Positions 1 to 8,300 of a stretch of 13,499 nt of DNA are shown in pieces. Under the pieces are notes generated by a model. That model did no database searches and was not told the origin of the DNA. It worked only from the letters and a program-made list of their open reading frames with translations. Numbering within the stretch: position 1 is the stretch's first letter; every line of letters starts with the position of its first letter. Made by a program: the position numbers and the translations under genes. Source of the DNA: Anaerolineae bacterium (GTDB taxonomy: Bacteria; Chloroflexota; Anaerolineae; B4-G1; SLSP01); assembly GCA_016928755.1 (NCBI GenBank), contig JAFGKB010000237.1:1-13499 (forward strand), given 5' to 3'.

Positions 1-2699
1 ATTTAGACCCGGCTCAGTATGGCAGTTTCTATGTTTACGCAAGGGTATTGACCGGTACTGCTATCGGTACTGTTATTACCAACACCGCTCTCATTACAAC
101 CAGTGATGTAGATAACGGCACTTATCAAAACTATGCTGAGCAGGTCAATACGGTAGTCACTCCTACCCTTGATTTCTACATCTATAAAACCTCTTATCAA
201 TCCCGCTTTTTCCTGGGGGAGAATATAACCTATACGATTAACTATGCTAATCAGGGGAATTGGCCGGCGGCAAATGTCCGTATAACCGATACCTTGCCCC
301 AGGGCTTAACTTACTATTCCGCGACCCTTGAGCCTCTCCAGGTAAATGGTCAGGAGGTCGTTTGGGAGATACCCTTCGTTGAAGATGCCGGGGTGATGGA
401 AGCCTTGGGACTGTACACACGACAATCGGGGAGTTTTGCCCTGGGAGATACGGTGACTAATACTATTAGTATTAGCGGTACTGGAGCTTACGGTCAGGTC
501 ACTCAGGAAGATTACCTGACTAACAACTATAGTGAGTATGCCGTAATCATTGGGGAGAACCAGGACACACTGTGGGGCAGTATGCCTTATGTAGCCCTTG
601 CGGAAGGCACCGGCGGGCACTACATTGAACTCTCCCAAGCCTCCGGTGACTATTACGCTAATGTGACCAATGCTTCCGACATCGTGTTCACCGAGATGAT
701 GCGCGATGCCGACCTGGAAAAACAGATGACTACAATTACGGCAACGACCAAAACGTACCATGTCAACGTGGATGGTTATACAGAGCAGGTCAACTTCTTC
801 CTGAACGGTCGCCCTGGCAGCGCAGTAAGTATGATCGTGTTAGATCCAAGCGGCGCAGTTGTTACCGAAAGTATGCGCTTACCGGCAACTCAAAGCATAA
901 GTTATACAGCCGCCGGGACCAGTGAATACTACCGTGTCTACGATCCCACCCCCGGTGTCTGGCAAGCGATTATCTCCGGCACCGGCACATTTGCATTCTC
1001 CGCATCGGCCAATACCAGCCTGATGATGCGCTACCTTGGCGATACATCGCTACCCCAGGGTATCCCGGCAACGGTCATCGCTCGGCTTGAGGGTGAAGTG
1101 CGGACGGCCAGTTTTAGCCTGGTAGATAGTGAGGGGGCAACGCTCCAAACTTTGCAGATGTATGATGATGGACTGCACGACGATGGCATAAGTGGGGATG
1201 GTATCTATGGGGGTGTCTGGACGCCGGTGGACTCGGTCCAACACTATCTTAAGGTCACAGGAACCGATGATAAAGGCTATACCTTTGAGCGCATTGACTC
1301 CACACCGGTCAGAATCCAAAGTATGTATGTAGAGGCATCAAAAGACCTCACGGCAGAACCGGGTGATACGATTAACTACACCTTTGCTATCCATAATGAC
1401 GGTGAAAATGATGATACCTACTATATGGTTTACAAATCTACCCAAGGGTGGGCGGATATCAGTGGCCTAGGTATTACCTTAGACGTGCCGGCGGGAGGAG
1501 TACATAATGTACGTATCCCGGTCCACATACCCGGTGACGCGGCTCTAGGCGACTATGACCGGTTACGAGTATTGGCGGTCAGCAAAAATACCCCGGAGCT
1601 AAACGACAAGGATGATGCCTTTACGATAGTCGGCAGTACTATTGACCTGGCAACAGCACAACTGATCAATGCGACGTGGATTACAATGCCCTGTGAACAA
1701 TTGCCCTGCCCGCCACCGCAGTTAATAGAACCTCTGGAGCCGGTTATCCCGGTTAACGGTATAGTGACCTATACCGTACTTTATACTAATACCGGAATAT
1801 CAGCGGCGAGAAACCTGGTTCTCACCGACACATTACCCCACGCGGTTGAATATCTGAGCGACACGTTAGGAGGCCCGGATGGTGAGCCAATACCCGGAAC
1901 ATTGGTCTGGGAGTTACCTGAATTACTAGGTGGCAATAGCAATGTCATCACGGTTTGGGGACGGGTCACGCCCAAAGCACACCAAGAGGAAGTATTGACC
2001 AACACCATCGAAATTATGAGCACAACCCCGGAAACCGTCACTCAGAACAACCAATCCTGGTCGGCGTTTACCGTCCGGGGCAGAATCCCATTGGCCCCGG
2101 ATGACGTGGTTATTGACGGGCCAACGATGGGGACTTTAGATGTTGACCTGGAATTCACGGCACAGATTAAGCCGGCAATTACAGACACCTTACCTATCAC
2201 CTACACCTGGGAGGCCACCGGGCAACTACCTCAAACTCATGTATCTTCACTTACCGAGGATGGCTTGGAAGATGCCATGATTTACCAATGGACAACCATA
2301 GGGACCAAGCAGATTACGGTTACTGCGGCCAACGCATTAGGGGAGGTCCGGGATATCCACATTATAAAAATCGTCGAAGCGCTTCCACCGGGAACGGTGG
2401 TTATCACCGGGCCAGTGGCGGGTAGTGCTGACACCGTATATACATTTACGGCCCATGTCGGTCAAAACACGGCAACGATTCCCCTTACTTATACCTGGGA
2501 AGCTACAGACCATCCCAAAGTCACAAAGCAGAACACTACTTTGACCGCTACAATGGTCTACAGTTGGAGCACAGAGGGACAGAAAACTATCACGGTCACT
2601 GCCGGGAATGTTATGGGTGTGGTGAAAGATAATCACACTATTGATATTACCATTAGTGGCTATAACATCTACCTGCCATTGTTGATGCGGGAGGAGTGA
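1..2699 (+). CDS. Large secreted/surface repeat protein (DUF11 and PKD-like repeats), 5' partial
   Basis: The frame is open from position 3, so the gene starts left of the window; at least 898 codons are present, ending in TGA at 2697-2699. The product is probably an exported cell-surface or matrix protein built of beta-sandwich repeats; no enzyme motif is visible. In order: the tail of a DUF11-like repeat (3-170); a DUF11-like repeat (about 168-560, with NITYTINYANQGN and ITDTLPQGLTYYSA); a jelly-roll-like part with the Asp/Gly-rich motif DDGLHDDGISGDGIYGG (about 1160-1210), which resembles a Ca-binding loop; an NEW3/CARDB-like part (about 1350-1640); another DUF11 repeat (about 1740-2075, LVLTDTLPHAVEYLSDT); and two PKD-like repeats (about 2094-2372 and 2382-2657), both with TYTWEAT and a closing TITVTA-type strand. 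The C-terminus is YNIYLPLLMREE. Any signal peptide lies outside the window. The exact substrate or role is unknown. Confidence 0.88.
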   Translation, partial: LDPAQYGSFYVYARVLTGTAIGTVITNTALITTSDVDNGTYQNYAEQVNTVVTPTLDFYIYKTSYQSRFFLGENITYTINYANQGNWPAANVRITDTLPQGLTYYSATLEPLQVNGQEVVWEIPFVEDAGVMEALGLYTRQSGSFALGDTVTNTISISGTGAYGQVTQEDYLTNNYSEYAVIIGENQDTLWGSMPYVALAEGTGGHYIELSQASGDYYANVTNASDIVFTEMMRDADLEKQMTTITATTKTYHVNVDGYTEQVNFFLNGRPGSAVSMIVLDPSGAVVTESMRLPATQSISYTAAGTSEYYRVYDPTPGVWQAIISGTGTFAFSASANTSLMMRYLGDTSLPQGIPATVIARLEGEVRTASFSLVDSEGATLQTLQMYDDGLHDDGISGDGIYGGVWTPVDSVQHYLKVTGTDDKGYTFERIDSTPVRIQSMYVEASKDLTAEPGDTINYTFAIHNDGENDDTYYMVYKSTQGWADISGLGITLDVPAGGVHNVRIPVHIPGDAALGDYDRLRVLAVSKNTPELNDKDDAFTIVGSTIDLATAQLINATWITMPCEQLPCPPPQLIEPLEPVIPVNGIVTYTVLYTNTGISAARNLVLTDTLPHAVEYLSDTLGGPDGEPIPGTLVWELPELLGGNSNVITVWGRVTPKAHQEEVLTNTIEIMSTTPETVTQNNQSWSAFTVRGRIPLAPDDVVIDGPTMGTLDVDLEFTAQIKPAITDTLPITYTWEATGQLPQTHVSSLTEDGLEDAMIYQWTTIGTKQITVTAANALGEVRDIHIIKIVEALPPGTVVITGPVAGSADTVYTFTAHVGQNTATIPLTYTWEATDHPKVTKQNTTLTATMVYSWSTEGQKTITVTAGNVMGVVKDNHTIDITISGYNIYLPLLMREE

Positions 2700-2702
2700 A
2701 AT

Positions 2703-2754
2703 GTGATGACGTGAGGCGTGATGCCGTGAGGCGTGAGGACGTGAGGCGTGAAGG
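2703..2754. repeat. GTGA-rich tandem repeat, alternating 8- and 7-mers
   Basis: Right after the stop codon of the surface-protein gene, GTGA-starting units alternate in length: gtgatgac, gtgaggc, gtgatgcc, gtgaggc, gtgaggac, gtgaggc, gtgaagg. Seen as longer units, this is three 15-bp copies (2707-2721, 2722-2736, 2737-2751) sharing cgtgaggcgtga. The repeat lies between the stop codon and the terminator-like hairpin and does not encode anything obvious. It resembles the short heptamer-type simple repeats scattered between genes in some filamentous bacteria; that comparison is from general knowledge, not a search. Confidence 0.85.
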
Positions 2755-2790
2755 GCCTTGGCTTTCTATTTGGAGAAGCCGAGGCCCTTT
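2751..2790 (+). terminator. Strong hairpin, probable terminator of the surface-protein gene
   Basis: The arm aagggccttggctttct (2751-2767) pairs with agaagccgaggccctt (2774-2789). The stem runs 14 pairs with a single T:G wobble (2759:2781); two more pairs form if T2765 is bulged, and the loop is atttgg. Only a short T run (ttt, then cattt) follows, so intrinsic termination may be imperfect. The 5' arm carries A's and the 3' arm T's, so it could work in either direction, but no gene ends against it from the right. Confidence 0.7.
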
Positions 2791-3810
2791 CATTTGCAGC
2801 ATAATAATTCAGATAAAGTTTATATGCTGTTAAGTGTTATTCAACTTAATGTAGTATATCAAGCGTGTGTTTTCACTTTTAGGGTAAAGCCAGCCACAAT
2901 GCATGGTCAACAAGTAATAGATCAGGTAATCCAACGCTTTTTGAGACCGTGAAACACGCACAATAGCCGTGTGCTCTTGACGCACGACAAAGACCTGTGA
3001 GATTCAATGGCTGGCGGTGCGTAGCAAAAGGCCAAATGCTACCTACGTTAGACAACAGTTTGTACTTTTTTAGGGATATGTCAAGTGGAGAGTGGAAAAG
3101 TAACAAAATATTCAATGCTGTGGATAAAAAACATGGTATTGTATTTTTATTTACTTTGTACTATACTATATTAAATAAAATTATATACTAACATAATCAA
3201 TACTCTGATATGGAATATGGTGTTGATACAAGCCAAAAGGCATTAAGGGGAAATATACACCATTCACACATAATGAACATTGTATTGGAAGGTTATAAGC
3301 AATCTATTAAACAAGTTCACCTTACAGATTCAACCCTACATCCACAATGAAGTCGTGGTTTTAAGTGCTATTTCTTAACGTATCTGAACAAGAACCAACA
3401 AATCTGCCTCTTTAACACGATTACAAAGAGGCCACAACCAACAGATAAAGAAGCAATAAATTTGAATAGTATCAACTTCTTACCTGGATCAAACATAGGA
3501 CGGATAGGTTCCAAAGAATACGTGAAACAGATTTTCAACATTACCATAAGCGATTGCTCTCAATCTACTCCCCCCTTCCAACCCTTAAGTATGAACTGTA
3601 ATTAAGGCGGTTAAAAACACAGATTGTAAGTCAAAACATTAACTACTCGCAATAGCTGCAGTATAGACAGAGAACGATATCGAAGAACAGCAGGAAACCC
3701 TATCACTTTGTAAAGCGATGATAACGGGAATTAAGGCAAATTCAATATTAAGATATAGTCAGCAAGTTAAATTGTGGAAATTTAAAGGTTTATGAGGTCA
3801 CTGACACGCA
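2790..3810. other. AT-rich intergenic region, no convincing gene
   Basis: This is about 1 kb of AT-rich sequence between the terminator of the surface-protein gene and the ribosome binding site of the GT5-GAF-STAND gene. Short open frames occur on both strands but none has a ribosome binding site or a recognisable product. Small inverted repeats are present: gtagca/tgctac at 3021-3042 and gcctcttt/aaagaggc at 3406-3432. The promoter of the downstream operon should lie here. AT-rich hexamers such as tatagt and tatagac occur in the last 200 bases, but no -35/-10 pair was clear enough to call. The region could hold decayed genes or an insertion scar. Confidence 0.6.
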
Positions 3811-3817
3811 AAGGAGG
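3811..3817 (+). promoter_or_regulatory. Shine-Dalgarno sequence that sets the start of the GT5-GAF-STAND gene
   Basis: AAGGAGG ends 7 bases before the ATG at 3825. This near-perfect site decides the start. An in-frame ATG at 3792 lies upstream of the site itself and has no comparable signal, and from 3825 the protein begins MKQKNVLLVATETAP, which matches the start of glycogen synthases. Confidence 0.88.
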
Positions 3818-3824
3818 AGAATTC

Positions 3825-5339
3825 ATGAAACAGAAAAATGTCCTATTGGTAGCCACAGAAACTGCACCATCCCCCCCATTTCCCAAAACTGGCGTTTTGG
3901 GAAACGTGGTGTTTGGTCTGGCTAAAGAACTATGCCGCCAAGGCCATGACGCCCGCATTATTGTCCCTTGCTATCGTGGTGTATTGGATCGTAGTAGTAT
4001 GCGACAGGTGATCTCTGAATTGCTAATCCCGTTAGGTGCCTATGAGAGAATGGCCAATGTCTGGAAGGTGGATAGAGACCCCATTGTATATTTAGTTGAT
4101 GATGATCACAGCTTTTACTTCGGGCGGGATGATTTGTACGGTTATTTGGATGATTATGAACGCTTCATTTTCTTTACCCGTGTGGCTATGGAAATGTTAT
4201 GTACCAAATCATTTAACAAAGAAGAAAATGGGTGGTTTCCCGACATCATTCAGGGATATGATTGGGCTTGTGGATTGATTCCAGGTTGGTTGTTGGAATA
4301 CAGAGAAAAATTTCCGCAATTTCAGGAAACACGCTTCGTGCTCTCTGTTTACAATATTGGAAGACCAGGGATTTTCCATAGTCGTGCTTTGCGTGTAGCT
4401 AAACAAGAACAAGCTGGTATTTTCGATCTCCTTCAAGAAGACTCGGAGCGAATTAATTTCCTGGGCCGTGGTATTCTCGGTGCTGATAAGGTGGTTACAG
4501 TCAATCCTGATTATGGTTCTGCTAACCCATTACCTAACTCATCCCAAAGTTTGCGGGATATTTTGAATTTACGTAAAGAAACAGATGACTTAATTGGTAT
4601 TGGTAGTGGTATAGATTATGACGAATATAATCCGTCGCAAGATACGTTATTATATTACCCTTTTAAGAATTCTCAAGAACGTTTAGCTAATAAAAGAACT
4701 TTGCAAGTTGAGTACGGATTATTACAAGATTCTTCTGTACCCCTGCTTGGTATGGTTAGCCGTTTGATTTTCTCCAAAGGTGTAGATCTGTTACCTGGAC
4801 TAGAAAATTTATTGAGTGTATGGGATTTTCAACTTGTCTTATTAGCTGACCCAGGAGATATTCAATACCAAGCTGTAATCGAGGAGTGGGAGAAAAACTG
4901 TACTGCTTGTAAAATCCATAGAAAACCTTTCCTTAAAGTTTTCTATGGATTTGATGAGAAGTTGGCTCGGCGTATCTATGCAGCTTGTGATATTTTTCTC
5001 GTACCCTCATATGAAGAACCTGCAGGCGTTCAGCAGTTTGTCGCAATGCATTATGGTGCAGTACCAGTCGTACACCGCACAGGAGTATTAGGAACTTCTA
5101 TAGTACACCACCAACCGGATAAGCGACCTAGAGAATACAGTACTTTGAATACAGGAGTAGGCTTTCTATTTGATGACTCAAACCACGAAGCTTTTTCTCA
5201 GACTGTTCAACAAGCAGTAGAAATATATCACTCTGATTTGGATGCTTGGCAAGAAATTCAAAGTCATAATATGCGGGCTAATTTTTCTTGGAATGCTCCA
5301 GCTGTACAGTATTATAATCTCTATGAACAGATATTAGCC
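3825..5339 (+). other. GT5 glycogen/starch-synthase-like domain of the fusion protein
   Basis: This is the N-terminal part of the fusion, both Rossmann halves present. Matching landmarks of the GlgA family (GT-B fold, ADP-glucose dependent) are: KTGVL at residues 21-25 (family KxGGL, substrate-binding Lys kept, second Gly changed to Val); D146 in GYDWACGLIPGWLL (family HDWHT); GIGSGID at 258-264 (family GIxNGID, Asn changed to Ser); SRLIFSKG at 312-319 with R313 and K318 spaced like the phosphate-binding Arg/Lys pair; EEPAGVQQF from 397 (family FEPCGLTQ, catalytic-type Glu398 kept, Cys changed to Ala); and HRTGVLGTSIV (family RTGGLADTV). It may be active, or may be a sensor for a nucleotide sugar or glucan. 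The changed Gly and Asn leave activity uncertain. Confidence 0.85.
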
Positions 5340-8300
5340 CAAGAGCCAAGGTATTGGCAAGAGTCTGATAAAATTCTAATCTTAGATCCCAATATGCAAC
5401 TCATACAGGCAATACTTGAGATTGATAGTTTGCCTGGGGTGAAAATACGCAAGGAAGAAGTATTGCTGAAACAAGCTGCCCGTTTAGTGCGTGAGGCAGT
5501 CCATTGTGATGCTGTTTATGTCTGGGCATTGGAAGCCGGAACCCTTTCTACTTCCTCAGTAGCACTTCCTCAGGAAATACACCTGGTTTCCCAAAGTTTA
5601 GAAGATACTCGGCAACGACCTACGCCACAAGAGAGTGAGTTAACAACTTTGCTTAGTCAAGGCTTTTTTAATGTTTGGAAACAGTATACTGAACTAGATG
5701 TAACCGCCGTTCCTCGTCCAATACTTGGTTTGGAGCAATCCGATCTAGCTCAACAGCAGGGATGGGTAGATGGTCGTTCAGTATTGATCACTGCACACAG
5801 TCGTCTGTTAGGGCGTATTGATGTTCTCTTTCGCGAAAGTGTGTTACCTGAGCAAGAAAAATGGCTAGCCAGTGCATTAACCACTTTAGCAAACTCTTTC
5901 GGATTTCGTTTAGAGACTATTCGCCTGTCTCGAGAAAAAGATCGCATCTTGAAAACAGATAATCGTCTGTTGCAAGCCAGATCTCTTCACAAAGCAGTTG
6001 AGATTGTCGTAAAGCAGGCGCAATCCATAACTCATGCTGACTTCGTTGATCTTTTCAACACTGAGCTACAACAGATAAAAATTACCCCTCTAACTATATC
6101 TATGCAGGATTTAACGGCTATTGGCAGGGAAGCAGCCAAGCAATCAATTGAGGGGCAACAGGTTGTTTATATTCGTGATTTAAGTGTAATGCCGAATAGT
6201 ACAGGAAAACAGTTTGATATTCGATCCTTGATGGCTGTGCCTTTAATGAATATGGATGAAAATACTGTTATCGGTGTATTGGAAGTTGCTAGCAAACGTC
6301 CGGCAGCTTTTTCCCGCGATCAAGAACAAATGCTCATTCAGCATTTAGCTCCTCAAGCTGCTGCCGTTTTCCAAACCACTCGTTGGTATGAGCGCCGAGA
6401 TCGGAGTCGCGTTGAACAATTACAGATGTTAACAAATAGTTTGACTGGTCGAGCTGATTTTCAAGAACTATTGGATAGAGTAGTAAAAACTACGGCCGAA
6501 GTACTAGAGGCTCAGGCTGCTTCGCTTTATCTTTTGGATGAGAACGGAGATAAGTTAACTATTAAAGCAGCATACGGGACACATAAACCACTACTGAAGA
6601 TACCAGCTTGGTATAACATAGGAGAGGGTGTAACTGGATATATTGCCGAACAGAGCAAAATTTTGATGGCGCGGAGTATTGCAGAACTGCAGGAAAAAGT
6701 GCCAAGTTATAAAGGAAAGTATCTGAAGGAAATTGGCGGTTGTACTCCCAATGCATTCCTGGGAATTCCATTGGTTGTGAACTCAGATAGTCCTGATAAA
6801 AAGCGAGTGATTGGTGTTCTAAAACTAGAAGACCGTCCAAAATCAACAAATCGGCTCGACGCTCTCTTCAGTGAGGAAGATGTACGCTTAGCAGAATTGG
6901 CCGCTCAAGTTATTGTTACAGTTGTCTACAGTGCTTTGGTAAGTGATGCTCAGGTTCAGAATATAGGTAACAATATTAAAGTACTCTCCGATGTTCTAGC
7001 TGGAAGTCGAGAAAAAAGTGAATTAGTAGATAAGATCGTAGGCACAACAGCTCGTGTCTTAGGTGCAGAGGCTTCATCGTTATACCTAATTGATGAAATT
7101 ACTGACAAATTGGTAATACAAGCTGCGACAGGATATCAAAAGCCTTTGGTTCAACAAGGGGCGACTTATACACTTGGAGAAGGGATTACAGGTTGGATAG
7201 CGGCTAAAGGGAAATTGTTCCGAGCTAACGATCTTAACGCATTACATGAACACCCTGCATGGGCAGGGAAACAAAATCCAGGTCAAAGGGGACGTGAGCC
7301 TAGATCATTTTTAGGGCTTCCACTTAAAGTAGTAGATCGTTATACGGGTAAGGAAAAAGTTATAGGAGTTCTCAAAGTGGAAGACATTGTGCCATCACCC
7401 AAACATCCAGAAGCTATTTTTACTGATCAAGATGTTTTGTTGGTTACCATGATGGCTAATATTATAGCTGTGGTAGTGTATAATACCCAAGTAAGTGATA
7501 ATCAGCTACAAAAGCTGAATGATGATCTTGGAGAGTTATCCAAAGTCCTAGCCGGAAGCCGGGAAATGAGTGAGTTGGTAGACAAGATTGTAGACACAAC
7601 GGCTCATGCATTAAGTGCAGAAGCTTCATCATTGTATCTAATTGACGAAGTTACTGGTAAGTTAGTGATACGAGCTGCGACTGGATACCAGAAACCACTG
7701 GTTCGAAAAAGAGCTACTTATACTGTTGGTGAGGGGGTTACAGGTTGGATCGCAGCCAAAGAAGAACTGTTCCGTGCTAATGATCTTGATGCATTACATC
7801 AACATCCCGCCTGGGCAGGGAAACAAAATCTAGGGCAAGGCGGACGCGAACCCAGATCGTTTTTAGGGCTACCACTTAAAGTAGTAGATCGTTATACCGG
7901 CAAAGATAAAATCATTGGGGTTCTCAAGGTAGAAGACATCGTGCCATCCCAGAAACATCCAGAAACCATCTTCACCGATCAAGATGTTTTGCTAGTTACT
8001 ATGATGGCTAATGTAATTGCAGCTGTAGTATATAATACTCAGGTAAGTGATAACCAGTTACAGAAACTGAATGACGACCTTGGAGAATTGTCTAAAGTCC
8101 TAGCCGGGAGTCGGGAGATGAGTGAATTGGTAGATAAGATTGTAGACACAACAGCTCGTGCATTAAGTGCTGAGGCATCATCATTGTATCTGATTGACGA
8201 AGCTACTGGTAAGCTAGTAATACAAGCTGCAACTGGATATCAAAAACCATTGGTTCAAAAAGGGGCTACCTATACAGTTGGTGAGGGCGTCACGGGGTGG

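Noticed and set aside
306..2636. Minus-strand open frames inside the surface-protein gene
   Set aside because: They are antisense shadows of a repeat protein with clear DUF11 and PKD-like patterns; no ribosome binding sites or recognisable products.
2758..3191. Small open frames of 64-78 residues on both strands after the terminator
   Set aside because: They lack ribosome binding sites, overlap the hairpin or each other, and their translations show no domain-like pattern.
3406..3432. Inverted repeat gcctcttt/aaagaggc with an 11-base loop
   Set aside because: No T tract on either strand and no adjacent gene end; too small to call a terminator or structured RNA.
3192..3605. Two successive open stretches in one plus-strand frame (3192-3347 and 3351-3602) split by TGA at 3348, which could be a broken gene
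   Set aside because: No ribosome binding site, no recognisable family in the translation, and open stretches of this size are expected by chance in 1 kb of six-frame sequence. Left as undetermined.
3792..3824. Upstream in-frame ATG that would add 11 residues to the fusion protein
   Set aside because: The Shine-Dalgarno AAGGAGG lies downstream of this ATG, and the GlgA-like N-terminus begins at the ATG at 3825.
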